DNA of 64,000 bases, from positions 248,001 to 312,000 of the forward strand of contig CAZOVG010000003.1 of the NCBI GenBank assembly GCA_964583335.1, read 5' to 3'. The position numbers and the translations under genes are program-made. Below, piece after piece: positions 1 to 7,641 of this stretch. The notes under the pieces were generated by a model, which did not search any database, was not told where the DNA came from, and worked only from the letters and a program-made list of their open reading frames with translations. Within the stretch, counting starts at the first letter, position 1, and each line of letters opens with the position of its first letter. This DNA comes from JAGNKE01 sp964583335 (GTDB lineage: Bacteria; Pseudomonadota; Alphaproteobacteria; Micavibrionales; Micavibrionaceae).

Positions 1-45
1 ATAAAAGGGAAAAACCCTTAAAAAACGCCGTCCGGGACAAAAACA

Positions 46-74
46 TTTACATAAATTATTGAATTCATTAAAAT
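46..74 (+). promoter_or_regulatory. Sigma-70-like promoter upstream of the first gene
   Basis: A -35 hexamer TTTACA (46-51) and a -10 hexamer TAAAAT (69-74) are separated by 17 bases in an A+T-rich stretch. Transcription would start near 81, about 38 bases before the ATG at 119. Identified by consensus only. Confidence 0.45.
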
Positions 75-92
75 AAACGAAAAAAACACATA

Positions 93-107
93 CCAGTACA
101 ATACTGG
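93..107. promoter_or_regulatory. Palindrome in the leader of the first gene, possible operator
   Basis: CCAGTA, three bases, TACTGG: a perfect 6-bp inverted repeat just downstream of the predicted transcription start and 12 bases before the start codon at 119. Its position suits a repressor site or a small leader hairpin overlapping the ribosome-binding region. No regulator gene lies beside it. Confidence 0.35.
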
Positions 108-118
108 CGGGTTAGATA

Positions 119-1468
119 ATGGCGGACGAAGATCAACAGCAGGGCCAGACGGTCGCCGCTCCCACGGAGCGGCTGGTCGATATTTTGGCCCAGATGCGCG
201 AGGCCCGCCGGGCTTATGACGCGTCCGAACTCGGCGTAGACGACTATTTCAAGCGCATTATCGAACTCGACCAAAAACTCACCCTGCGGCTGGCCGACAA
301 TTTCAACCTCCGCTCGGGCATCCGCACCGCCCTGCCCGAAAGCCAGCGCACCGAGGAATTCCGCCAGAGCCTGACCCGCCCGCTCACCCGCCGCCTCCCT
401 GCCGAGGACGCGGAACAGACCTTCATCGACCGTATCCGCAGGGGTTCCGATGCCCCGCCCGGCTTCTTCAAAGAGGAAAACGAGGCCGCCAGCAGCCGGG
501 CGATCCTCCAGCGCTATCTCGAAGGACACCCCCAGCTTTCCGGCCTGACCTACGAAGACGCGGTGGCGATCGTAGGCGACTCCATGCCCGAAGAGGAATT
601 CGAACGCAAATACGGCCAAATCGAGTTCACCATTTTGGGAACGGCCATTGTGGCCGTGCTTCAAACGAATAAAGACCGCCTCACGTCCGAACATCCCGAC
701 ATCCAGTCCGAGTTGACCGAAGAAACCGTGGATGAGTTTACGCAAAATCTTATGACCAGCGTGACCGAAGACAGCGAGTTTCTGGCATGGGAAGAACAAA
801 AAAGAGCGCAGATTTTAAACGCCATCACCCGCGACCGTGACCTGATGCGTGATATCGCTGCGCTCAAACCCCTGCTGGAATGCACTGACGAACGGGATTT
901 CCTTCGCCAGCACCGCCTGCGCGAAAGCATCGCAGAGGATATGGCGTCAATCTACCGCCGGGTCTATGACGTGCGCGGGCTCAACGGCCGAAGCGTGATC
1001 ACCACCTATGCCCCGATTGAACGAACCAGCGATGACAGAACCATCGGCGCGGCGGGCGGCGTTCCCGGCATCCGGCGCGACGATTACGCGATCATCCGCA
1101 ACACCCTCTACCGCGAATTGCTCGAAGACCCGGTCATCAGCGGCGACCGCGACGTGACCTCCGACTACCTTCAAACCATAATGGAGGAACTCCGTCACAG
1201 CGTCGATCTGCACTACACCGACCGCCTGGTGGACGACCGCATCCCCGAAGATCACCCGACCTTCCGCCACACCAACCTGATCCTGCTCAACAGGGTCTAC
1301 TACGCGGAAGAGGGCGAGGCCTATAGCCAGCAATATGTCGAGAGAACCGCCAAGGAAAGCGCGCGCCTCATCGCGGAGGACGTAATAGACGCACTCCCCC
1401 AACCCGCAGCCACGCCGCAGCCCGGCCCGGCAACCCCCGATCCTGTCACACCGCGCGGACGGCCCTGA
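119..1468 (+). CDS. Unknown protein, paralogue A of a tandem pair (EExxH motif)
   Basis: I do not recognise a named family. The protein has 449 residues, no signal peptide and no membrane segment, and is highly charged. It is clearly paralogous to the next gene (1477-2760), most strongly in the C-terminal half. Shared blocks include FLRQHRLRES, an AGGVPGIR-type stretch, DRLVDDRIPEDHP and FRHTNLI. A conserved EELRHSVD (Glu356-Asp363) resembles the zinc motif HExxHxVD of lethal-factor-type zincins with the first His replaced by Glu; catalysis is therefore uncertain and this reading is inference. The C-terminal tail is rich in Pro, Ala and Thr. The ATG at 119 follows a plausible promoter. The pair lies 8 bases apart and is probably co-transcribed. 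Confidence 0.75.
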   Translation: MADEDQQQGQTVAAPTERLVDILAQMREARRAYDASELGVDDYFKRIIELDQKLTLRLADNFNLRSGIRTALPESQRTEEFRQSLTRPLTRRLPAEDAEQTFIDRIRRGSDAPPGFFKEENEAASSRAILQRYLEGHPQLSGLTYEDAVAIVGDSMPEEEFERKYGQIEFTILGTAIVAVLQTNKDRLTSEHPDIQSELTEETVDEFTQNLMTSVTEDSEFLAWEEQKRAQILNAITRDRDLMRDIAALKPLLECTDERDFLRQHRLRESIAEDMASIYRRVYDVRGLNGRSVITTYAPIERTSDDRTIGAAGGVPGIRRDDYAIIRNTLYRELLEDPVISGDRDVTSDYLQTIMEELRHSVDLHYTDRLVDDRIPEDHPTFRHTNLILLNRVYYAEEGEAYSQQYVERTAKESARLIAEDVIDALPQPAATPQPGPATPDPVTPRGRP

Positions 1469-1476
1469 GGAACACG

Positions 1477-2760
1477 ATGACGGAACCGACGGACACCGCT
1501 GCCATCGAACGCCCCGCCCCGGCCAAGCTTGAGGACGTCCTCGCCGGCATGCGCACGGCCCGCACCGCGTTCCAAGCCGGGACCCTCTCCGAGGCCGATT
1601 ACGTGGACCGCATCCTGCAGCTCGACCGCAGCCTGACAACCCGCCTCGCCGGACAATTCAACGCGCAATCCGGCTTCGCCGCTCTCGAACGCGAATTCGT
1701 CGCAGCGCTGGAGGCCCGCTCGAACGCCGCCCCCGGCTTCTATGCGCCCGAAAACGAAATCCAGAGCCGCCGCCAAATTCTCGGCCGCCTGATCGAAAAC
1801 CACCCGCAACTCGCCGGAATGACCGTCGCCGACGCCGCAAGCATCGTAGACAGAACCTCGAAAGGCGAAGAGATCGAGTGGAAATATGGAAACGCCGACG
1901 CCCTCGTCGTCCTCTCGGCGGCCATGACAATGGTGAACCTGAACCGCGAGCAGGTCACCCGCCTCAACCCAAGTCTCAGCCGCGCCCTTGATAATTCCGC
2001 TCCCACCTACCTTGGCGACGTGATCGGCCAGCGCCTGATGGCCCGCGCCGAGACAGATGGCGCGTTCGAGGATTGGGAATCCGGAAAACGGGATGAGGTT
2101 CTGGCCGCCATTCGCGGGAACGAGCCCCTGATGACCGATATCGGCAGGCTGAGACCGCTTCTGGATTCCGCGAACGAACAAGCCTTCCTCGAACAGCACC
2201 GCCTGCGCGAGAGCATCACACAGCGCATGGCGGGAATCTATGCCCGCGTTTACGGCGTACCCGAACTCGGGAACGGCAACGTCGCCACGATCTACGCACC
2301 CGCCGAAACGATGCGGGAAAACGAAACCTACGGCTATGCGGGCGGCGTCCACGGCATCCGGGGCGAGGAGCACGTCGTCCTGCGCACGACCCTCTATCCC
2401 GAGCTTCTGCTGCGCGACCCCACGGACACGCCCCGCGCCGTGGCCGAAAAATTCCTGTTCACCGTGAACGAGGAAATGCGCCACGCCGTAGACGGCCTCT
2501 ACGCCGACCGTCTGGTTAACGACACGCTGCCCGAGGACCACCCGGCCTTCCGCCACACGAACCTGATTTTTTTCAACAACTTCAACTACACCAACCACGA
2601 CGAGACCTACGCACGGCAATATCTGGAGCGCACCGCCAAGGAGGCGGCGATGGAGGTGACCCTCGGCCTCGTGGACCAGGCCTTCCCGCAACCGGCGCGC
2701 CCGCAAGGTCCGGCCATCGAGCTGCCCGGAATGACGATACAGGCCGGAGCGAAACCATGA
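1477..2760 (+). CDS. Unknown protein, paralogue B of a tandem pair (EExxH motif)
   Basis: This 427-residue soluble protein was probably produced by duplication of the preceding gene; the two share domain order and many identical blocks. The motif here is EEMRHAVD (Glu332-Asp339), followed by DRLVNDTLPEDHP, FRHTNLI and an ERTAKEAA helix. Relative to paralogue A it lacks part of the segment around residues 80-105. It starts 8 bases after the end of paralogue A, so translation is probably coupled. The conserved Glu-Glu-x-x-His and downstream Glu residues fit a metallopeptidase-like fold, but no function is established and the first canonical His is Glu in both copies. Confidence 0.75.
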   Translation: MTEPTDTAAIERPAPAKLEDVLAGMRTARTAFQAGTLSEADYVDRILQLDRSLTTRLAGQFNAQSGFAALEREFVAALEARSNAAPGFYAPENEIQSRRQILGRLIENHPQLAGMTVADAASIVDRTSKGEEIEWKYGNADALVVLSAAMTMVNLNREQVTRLNPSLSRALDNSAPTYLGDVIGQRLMARAETDGAFEDWESGKRDEVLAAIRGNEPLMTDIGRLRPLLDSANEQAFLEQHRLRESITQRMAGIYARVYGVPELGNGNVATIYAPAETMRENETYGYAGGVHGIRGEEHVVLRTTLYPELLLRDPTDTPRAVAEKFLFTVNEEMRHAVDGLYADRLVNDTLPEDHPAFRHTNLIFFNNFNYTNHDETYARQYLERTAKEAAMEVTLGLVDQAFPQPARPQGPAIELPGMTIQAGAKP

Positions 2761-2798
2761 CCTTCCCGGGCGGAAAACAGCGGCGAAACATGAATATC

Positions 2799-2828
2799 TT
2801 GGCAACCCAAGGGCAACGCCCTTATAAT
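2799..2828 (+). promoter_or_regulatory. Sigma-70-like promoter for the kinase-fold gene
   Basis: TTGGCA (2799-2804) and a perfect TATAAT (2823-2828) are 18 bases apart. The predicted start near 2835 gives a short leader to the ATG at 2855. This suggests the kinase-fold gene is transcribed separately from the paralogue pair upstream. Confidence 0.55.
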
Positions 2829-2854
2829 GGCGTTAAAGGATAAAGAAGCGGGAT

Positions 2855-3412
2855 ATGGGCATCCAACTCGGCAAAAAGATTAGCGGCGGCGGCACCGGGG
2901 CGATTCACGAAGGCCCGGACGACACCGTTTACAAAATCACCAACGGCGATCCAGAAGCGAATGCCGACCTCATGCGCGAGTTTCATACATTAAGCAACGC
3001 AAACAGCATCCCGGACCTCCCTGTGCAGCGCGCTTTAGAGGCCGGACGCCATGAGGGACGCTGTTACATCCAGTTCAGACGTATACACGGCGAAGGCTTG
3101 GACGAACTGCTGATCGGCAATCGCTTGAATCAACAGGAACTGATGGAGATTCGTGATCAGATCCGCGCCATCCATGAGCAGTTGGGCAAGAACGGATTAT
3201 ACCAGGGTGACCCGGAAGGACTAGGTAACTACATGATCACCCGGACAAAAGAAGGTCCTAAAGTCACCTTTGTTGATTTCGTTGAGGGGGGGGCTGACCC
3301 ATCAGGAAATGCGGCCCTGCAGGACATGCAGACAATCGACAGAATTATGGATCAACTGATAAGAAACTTCGACCACGCTAAAATAGATCAAGACGCGCAC
3401 ACCCCCACCTGA
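2855..3412 (+). CDS. Small kinase-fold protein (aminoglycoside phosphotransferase/RIO-like)
   Basis: At 185 residues this is short for a kinase, but the core landmarks are present in order: a glycine-rich loop GGGTGAIHEG (11-20), a candidate nucleotide-binding Lys27 in VYKI, a catalytic-loop-like GDPEGLGN with Asp119 and Asn125, and a metal-binding-like Asp141 in FVDF. The usual catalytic-loop His is Gln here (YQGD). It probably phosphorylates a small molecule or protein in the cytosol; the substrate is unknown. It is preceded by its own strong promoter and is not overlapped by the upstream pair. A family-level call only. Confidence 0.65.
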   Translation: MGIQLGKKISGGGTGAIHEGPDDTVYKITNGDPEANADLMREFHTLSNANSIPDLPVQRALEAGRHEGRCYIQFRRIHGEGLDELLIGNRLNQQELMEIRDQIRAIHEQLGKNGLYQGDPEGLGNYMITRTKEGPKVTFVDFVEGGADPSGNAALQDMQTIDRIMDQLIRNFDHAKIDQDAHTPT

Positions 3413-3431
3413 ACCCATATAAAAGCGCCCC

Positions 3432-3458
3432 AAAAAAAGAGGCCCCGCAGGGCCCCTC
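3432..3458 (-). terminator. Rho-independent terminator for the sigma-factor operon
   Basis: On the minus strand a G+C-rich imperfect hairpin (GAGG/CCTC plus an inner GGG/CCC, with two bulged bases) is followed by seven T residues (the A-tract at 3432-3438). It lies just after the stop of the gene ending at 3485 and between two convergent genes. Confidence 0.65.
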
Positions 3459-3484
3459 TCAAGAAGGTGTAAACGCGTAATCCG

Positions 3485-4045
3485 TCATTCCACAGGGGGC
3501 GGAGGCGGCGGGAAACCGTCCGCGCCCGACTCCGTCGGCGCAGGGAGCGGTGCGCTCTTCGGCCCGTCCTTGCCCAAATCACCCTTGCCCCAATCACCTT
3601 TACCGTGATGCGGCTTGCCCGGCGACTTTCCGAAGCCCTGAATCAAACGGATGAACTTGTCGGCGAACCGCGCCTTATCTTCCTGCGGCAGGGCCAGAAC
3701 GATCTTTTTCAGCGTCGAAAAGCGGCGCTCCGTAAGCTTGGCAACCGAATCCTTCACCTTGCCCGAAGCCTGATCGAACGAAGCCTCGTTGAAATCGGGC
3801 GCGTTAACCGCCGCAACGAACTCTTCCTTCGCCGCTTTCATCTCGCGCATCATGGCCTTGAATTCTTCGCGCCCGCCGCTAAGGGTCGTACGCACGATCT
3901 CCGCGCCCTTGGGCGAAAGCCCCTCCTCGAACTGCGCCGACCACGAACCGTGCGGCTTGCGGTAATGATGCCCGAGCGTCATCCCGGCCACCAGAAGGTT
4001 TGCGATGATCGAAAGCGTAAAAATGATCTTCACCGTCCGGCTCAT
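3485..4045 (-). CDS. Periplasmic metal-sensor-like protein (CnrX/CpxP-type)
   Basis: A membrane-anchored periplasmic protein of 186 residues. An N-terminal hydrophobic segment (about 5-25) leads into an all-helical region with the EEFKAMMREMKAAKEEF pattern typical of the heavy-metal sensor / Spy-CpxP superfamily. The C-terminus is rich in His, Gly, Lys and Pro and ends in a polyproline run. Its start overlaps the stop of the anti-sigma-like gene by four bases (ATGA), so the two are translationally coupled. By analogy with the CnrH-CnrY-CnrX cobalt/nickel circuit it would sense a periplasmic signal and control the sigma factor; the actual ligand is unknown. Confidence 0.7.
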   Translation of the reverse strand: MSRTVKIIFTLSIIANLLVAGMTLGHHYRKPHGSWSAQFEEGLSPKGAEIVRTTLSGGREEFKAMMREMKAAKEEFVAAVNAPDFNEASFDQASGKVKDSVAKLTERRFSTLKKIVLALPQEDKARFADKFIRLIQGFGKSPGKPHHGKGDWGKGDLGKDGPKSAPLPAPTESGADGFPPPPPPVE

Positions 4046-4404
4046 GACAGCCCCTCCATATCCATCGCGTCAAGAACGACCACGCCAAAGGGCGCGTCCT
4101 CTTCCTCGGTTCCGAACGCGCCGCCGTCAAGCCCGTACCCCCCGGCCACGACGCCGAGCAGAAGAACAAGACTCATGACCAGCGCGGGCTGCGGCAAAGC
4201 GAACCCGTCCGCGAAATCGTTCCACCAGTCGCGTAAACCGCCCAGAAGCCCGCCCGAAGCCGCGCCGCCGTTTTGGGTTGTGCGCCCCTGCGCCCCGCGC
4301 TCCTGCGGATGACGGGCCGCCTCCGCGATGATCCGCGCCGCAAGATCCGCCCTCGGTTCGGGAATTGGCCTGCGGCTCAAAATTGCATCAATATCTTCGC
4401 CCAT
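4042..4404 (-). CDS. Probable membrane anti-sigma factor
   Basis: A 120-residue protein with a cytoplasmic N-terminus, one membrane segment (ALVMSLVLLLGVVAGGYGL) and a short acidic periplasmic tail. No zinc-binding HxxxCxxC signature is present, so it would be a CnrY- or RseA-like rather than a ZAS-type anti-sigma factor. I chose the ATG at 4404 because a GAGGGG ribosome-binding site sits six bases upstream and this start lies ten bases after the sigma-factor stop; the upstream in-frame ATG would overlap that gene. Function is inferred from position between an ECF sigma factor and a periplasmic sensor. Confidence 0.6.
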   Translation of the reverse strand: MGEDIDAILSRRPIPEPRADLAARIIAEAARHPQERGAQGRTTQNGGAASGGLLGGLRDWWNDFADGFALPQPALVMSLVLLLGVVAGGYGLDGGAFGTEEEDAPFGVVVLDAMDMEGLS

Positions 4405-4414
4405 GTTTTGCCCC

Positions 4415-4996
4415 TCATCCATACTTTTTATGTTGCACATCGTACCCTTTACGCCCCAATTCCTCGCGCAGCGCAGCCTTCGCCCGCATCAAAAGCGACT
4501 CCAGCGCCTTCACGCCCACGCCCAGAATGTCGGCGGCCTCCTTGTTGCTCAGCCCCTCGTAAAAACACAGATTCAAGGCCGCCTTCTGCCGCTCCGGCAA
4601 ATTCTGGATCGCGCCCTCAAGGCTCGTCTGCAGCTGCCCCTCTTCGAGCAGGTCCAGCGCATCCGGCTTGTCATCGCCCAGAGTTTCCGGAATCTCGGTC
4701 TGTGGACGCTTGCGGCGCATATGATCAAGCGCCTGATTGGTCACCACCCGGTAAAACCACGTGGAGAACTTCGCGCCGGCCTCGGGGTTCCAGCTATGCG
4801 GGTTTTTCCAGAGCTTCACAAATGCCTCCTGCACGATATCCTCGGCCTCCTCCTGATGTCCGCACATCCTGTACGCGGCGGCAAAAAACATCCGCGAATG
4901 GCGGCGAACAAGGTGCGCGAAAGCCTCATGGTCTCCCGCGCATATGCGGGCCATCAGGCTTTCGTCGCTCAAATTTACATCCGGTTCGCCCGCCAT
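4415..4996 (-). CDS. ECF-family RNA polymerase sigma factor
   Basis: This 193-residue protein has the two DNA-binding regions of ECF sigma factors. Region 2 includes RHSRMFFAAAYRMCG, EDIVQEAFVKLW and FSTWFYRVVTNQALDHMRRK. Region 4 contains LPERQKAALNLCFYEGLSN followed by a helix-turn-helix (KEAADILGVGVKALESLLMRA). The ATG at 4996 has an AAGGTGG ribosome-binding site; an upstream TTG would add only six residues. It heads a three-gene operon with its likely anti-sigma factor and periplasmic sensor. It should direct an envelope or metal stress regulon; no target promoter was identified here. Confidence 0.9.
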   Translation of the reverse strand: MAGEPDVNLSDESLMARICAGDHEAFAHLVRRHSRMFFAAAYRMCGHQEEAEDIVQEAFVKLWKNPHSWNPEAGAKFSTWFYRVVTNQALDHMRRKRPQTEIPETLGDDKPDALDLLEEGQLQTSLEGAIQNLPERQKAALNLCFYEGLSNKEAADILGVGVKALESLLMRAKAALREELGRKGYDVQHKKYG

Positions 4997-5030
4997 AGAG
5001 CGTGCCACCTTCAAGATTTACAGGTTACGA

Positions 5031-5423
5031 TCAATCGTCGGTCTTGCCGTCGTCATCGTCCCCGGGCCCGTCATCATCCGAGCCTTTGTCGTCGTCAGAA
5101 CCGACCTTGGCCTTTTCTGCCTTTTTCTTTTTCCACTCGCCCTTTTTGGCTTCCATATGGGCCTTGGCTTCGTCTTTGGTGACCTTACCGTCCTTGTCGC
5201 CGTCCATCGCATCAAAGCGTGAGGTCCCGGCCTTGTCGAACTCCTCTTTGGAGATCGCACCGTCGCCGTCCAGATCGTCCTTCTCAAACATTTTATCCAT
5301 CATCTTGCCGTGATGGCCGCCCTTTTTGTGTTTGTGGCCGTCATCGTCGCCGTGATCGCCCGCCAAAACGGGAGAAGCGGCGAAAGCGACTGCCAAAGCG
5401 CTGAGAACAAGATATTTTTTCAT
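5031..5423 (-). CDS. Exported EF-hand calcium-binding protein
   Basis: A signal peptide (MKKYLVLSALAVAFAASPVLA) is followed by a His-rich stretch and two EF-hand loops: DLDGDGAISKEE and DGDKDGKVTKDE, each with Asp/Asn-type ligands at positions 1, 3 and 5 and Glu at 12. The C-terminus is a Lys-rich helix and then a long poly-Asp/Gly tail that could itself bind divalent cations. It is 130 residues long and predicted to be periplasmic. It lies just upstream of the sigma-factor operon in the same direction, 34 bases from the sigma start, so it may belong to the same regulon or transcript. Confidence 0.8.
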   Translation of the reverse strand: MKKYLVLSALAVAFAASPVLAGDHGDDDGHKHKKGGHHGKMMDKMFEKDDLDGDGAISKEEFDKAGTSRFDAMDGDKDGKVTKDEAKAHMEAKKGEWKKKKAEKAKVGSDDDKGSDDDGPGDDDDGKTDD

Positions 5424-5571
5424 AAGTCAGACCCTTTCTAGTGACTGTTAATTAAAAGTACTACGCACCGTTGACCGAAACCCTGCGGAAAAAACCGCAA
5501 ACCGTCTGGATCATACACGAAAATCCCCGAAAAAGCGCAAGAAAGCCGGATAATATACGGAAAAGAGACGC

Positions 5572-6879
5572 TTATCCGTTGCGAAGGTCGATCACAATCC
5601 GCGTGATTCCGGCCTTGTCGGTGCCCAGCGAAGCGGCCTGAAGCATTTTGGTGTCCTTTTTGAGCTCTAAAAGCACCTGTGTGCCGCCGCCGGGCAAGCG
5701 CTCGACGCGGAACCCGCGCACGACGGAAAGCTCATGGAACGCCACGCCCTCCCCTGCGGCCCAGTCCGCCCCCTCAAGATCGACGCGCACCAGCTTCCGG
5801 CCGTTATCAAGATGCGCCTCGAACCGCACATCGCCCCGCACTTCGAACACCACGCGCGTCCGCCCGGAATCCTCGCCGCTGCGCATCCGCACGATCCGCC
5901 CCGCCTCCGCAGGCAGCAGCTCCTCAGCATTCTCCCGTAAGGGCTTGAGCTTGACGGGCATAAACGTCGGCTTTGGCCTCAACGCTTGAGTGTTGAGCGC
6001 GGGCGCTGCTTCCGACCTTGGCGGCAGAGGCTTGCGTCCCGGCAAAATCGGCGCGGAAACCACCGCCGGTTGCGCCGCCCCGGCGGCAGGCTCGATCTGT
6101 GCGACAGTCCCGCGCACCTGAGCAGGCTTACGCCCCGGAATAACCAGCGGACCCGCAGATCGACCATCGCTCAAAGCCACCTTAGCCGGAGTCTCAGCGG
6201 CGGCAGGCGGAGGGAGGGGCGGCCCACCCGCAGGAGAAACAGCATACGCTTCGGCAACCGCCGGAGTCGGCACGGCGACCTGTGCCACTTCGACCTCTGG
6301 CGCGGAAAATTCTTTGACTTCAGGCAAAGGCACAGGCGTCCGGGCGACAGGCCCCTCGCGCACATCCCCTTTTTGAATCTTCAGAACCCTGAACGTCTTG
6401 TCGCTATCCTCGGCCACATCCGGATCAAAATGCGGCGCCAGATCCGCAGACTTCGTCTTTCGCCCGGTATCGACGCCGCTGCGCGCCTTCATATGCTCCG
6501 CCGCCGGGTCGTAATCCTGCGATTGCTCGACAATATTCATATTCCCATCGGCTTCCAGCAAGGCTTCTGGCGAAATCTTCGACTTGCTTTTGCGGTCAAG
6601 GATCGTACTGACCTCCGCGATAACATCTTTCGAAGTTTGCGCGGCAGGCTGGCCCTGACTGGTCGGCTTCGAAGGCGGCTTTGAAACGGATGCGGCGGCA
6701 GACGGAGCAGCACCGGAATTCTCGGCCTCGCTCGCCGCTGGCCGACCGATCGCCTTGGCAAAGCGCGGATCAAGCGTAAGAGAGGTTGTCTGGCAAGCTG
6801 TCAGGAAAAAAGAACAAAGGGACAAACCGAAAAACAGCGTCCGCGAAAAACAGAATCGAACAGGCGGCGTCGCGCGCAT
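5572..6879 (-). CDS. Pro/Ala-rich lipoprotein with a C-terminal AMIN-like domain
   Basis: The N-terminus has a lipoprotein signal ending in FLTAC, giving Cys29 as the lipidated residue. A long low-complexity Pro/Ala/Val-rich linker (about 35-320) would span the periplasm. The last 110 residues (SGRTRVVFEV, RKLVRVDLEG, TRIVIDL) have the repeating beta-strand pattern of AMIN domains, which attach amidases and secretins to peptidoglycan or the envelope. No amidase or secretin domain is fused here. It probably serves as an outer-membrane-anchored cell-wall-binding protein, an inference from architecture. 435 residues. Confidence 0.65.
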   Translation of the reverse strand: MRATPPVRFCFSRTLFFGLSLCSFFLTACQTTSLTLDPRFAKAIGRPAASEAENSGAAPSAAASVSKPPSKPTSQGQPAAQTSKDVIAEVSTILDRKSKSKISPEALLEADGNMNIVEQSQDYDPAAEHMKARSGVDTGRKTKSADLAPHFDPDVAEDSDKTFRVLKIQKGDVREGPVARTPVPLPEVKEFSAPEVEVAQVAVPTPAVAEAYAVSPAGGPPLPPPAAAETPAKVALSDGRSAGPLVIPGRKPAQVRGTVAQIEPAAGAAQPAVVSAPILPGRKPLPPRSEAAPALNTQALRPKPTFMPVKLKPLRENAEELLPAEAGRIVRMRSGEDSGRTRVVFEVRGDVRFEAHLDNGRKLVRVDLEGADWAAGEGVAFHELSVVRGFRVERLPGGGTQVLLELKKDTKMLQAASLGTDKAGITRIVIDLRNG

Positions 6880-6966
6880 TATCTCTAAGCAGTAAGTGTA
6901 TGTGTGTCTTAAAGCTTAAAAACGCCTGCCCTAACCGTCAATCCACAGACTCCGTCTGCAGGGCTC

Positions 6967-6975
6967 TTATCCACA
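6967..6975 (+). promoter_or_regulatory. Perfect DnaA box in a divergent intergenic region
   Basis: TTATCCACA lies between the divergent genes starting at 6879 (minus) and 7057 (plus). A related AATCCACAG lies about 25 bases upstream. It may be DnaA-responsive; a single site proves nothing on its own. Confidence 0.35.
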
Positions 6976-7056
6976 CCCCTGTGCAAACGAACAAAAAACG
7001 ACCGCTTTAAAAAATTAGCGCTCCCGTTCCCGGTAAACTGCGATTAAATTGTCCTC

Positions 7057-7641
7057 ATGACCGTAACCAAACTTCTGATCCCAAGAGACGAATGGAAACG
7101 ATGCCTCACTGGCACGCTGGAAATAGCTTGTTTTCTGGAAAATGGCATAACGCGCTTCTCTAATACACTGGAGGAAACCCTGCGCTCCTTCTGGATCGTC
7201 CTGATCGGTTTTTCCTTGAATTGCAGCGCGATGCTCCTTTTGCGCGGAGAAAATGAAAAGCTATCCTCGCTCCCCGTGCACACCATGATTTACAACGACG
7301 CCCAGCGCATCGTATTCTTCAACATCTTCCAAGTCCTGTTGCTCTACCTCTTGTGCAAATGGTGGAACCGTCTGGAACACTTTCCCCGCCTGATAACAGG
7401 CGTAAACTGGTTGCAAATCATCCCGCTTGTTGTCCTGGCGCCGCTTCACTTGATGGTTTGGACGGGCCTTCACGCCATTTCGGACGCCGGCGTTCTTGAA
7501 CTGATCTTTGTCTGTTATTTTCTCTGCGCTGTGGCCTTTTTTATAGGACGCAGTATTAAAATTCCGTTGGTCGTCGCCGGGTACGCCTTACTGATGATGT
7601 TCATGATCGACTACATCAGCCTCATGGCGCTCCTGAATTAG
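7057..7641 (+). CDS. Polytopic membrane protein of unknown function
   Basis: A 194-residue protein with about five hydrophobic segments (near residues 45-65, 88-108, 124-147, 150-168 and 170-192), following a soluble N-terminus of about 40 residues. The pattern loosely resembles small Yip1-type inner-membrane proteins, but I recognise no diagnostic motif. It is transcribed divergently from the AMIN lipoprotein, and its 3' end overlaps the convergent sugar-phosphate transferase gene by 20 bases. Confidence 0.6.
   Translation: MTVTKLLIPRDEWKRCLTGTLEIACFLENGITRFSNTLEETLRSFWIVLIGFSLNCSAMLLLRGENEKLSSLPVHTMIYNDAQRIVFFNIFQVLLLYLLCKWWNRLEHFPRLITGVNWLQIIPLVVLAPLHLMVWTGLHAISDAGVLELIFVCYFLCAVAFFIGRSIKIPLVVAGYALLMMFMIDYISLMALLN

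Noticed and set aside
1..20. Small AAGGG/CCCTT hairpin at the left edge
   Set aside because: It could be the end of an upstream gene's terminator, but the stem is short and the gene is outside the window.
1321..2805. A 494-residue minus-strand open frame antisense to the two paralogues
   Set aside because: The plus-strand frame has paralogous conservation between both copies and proper starts; the antisense frame is a by-product of G+C-rich codon use.
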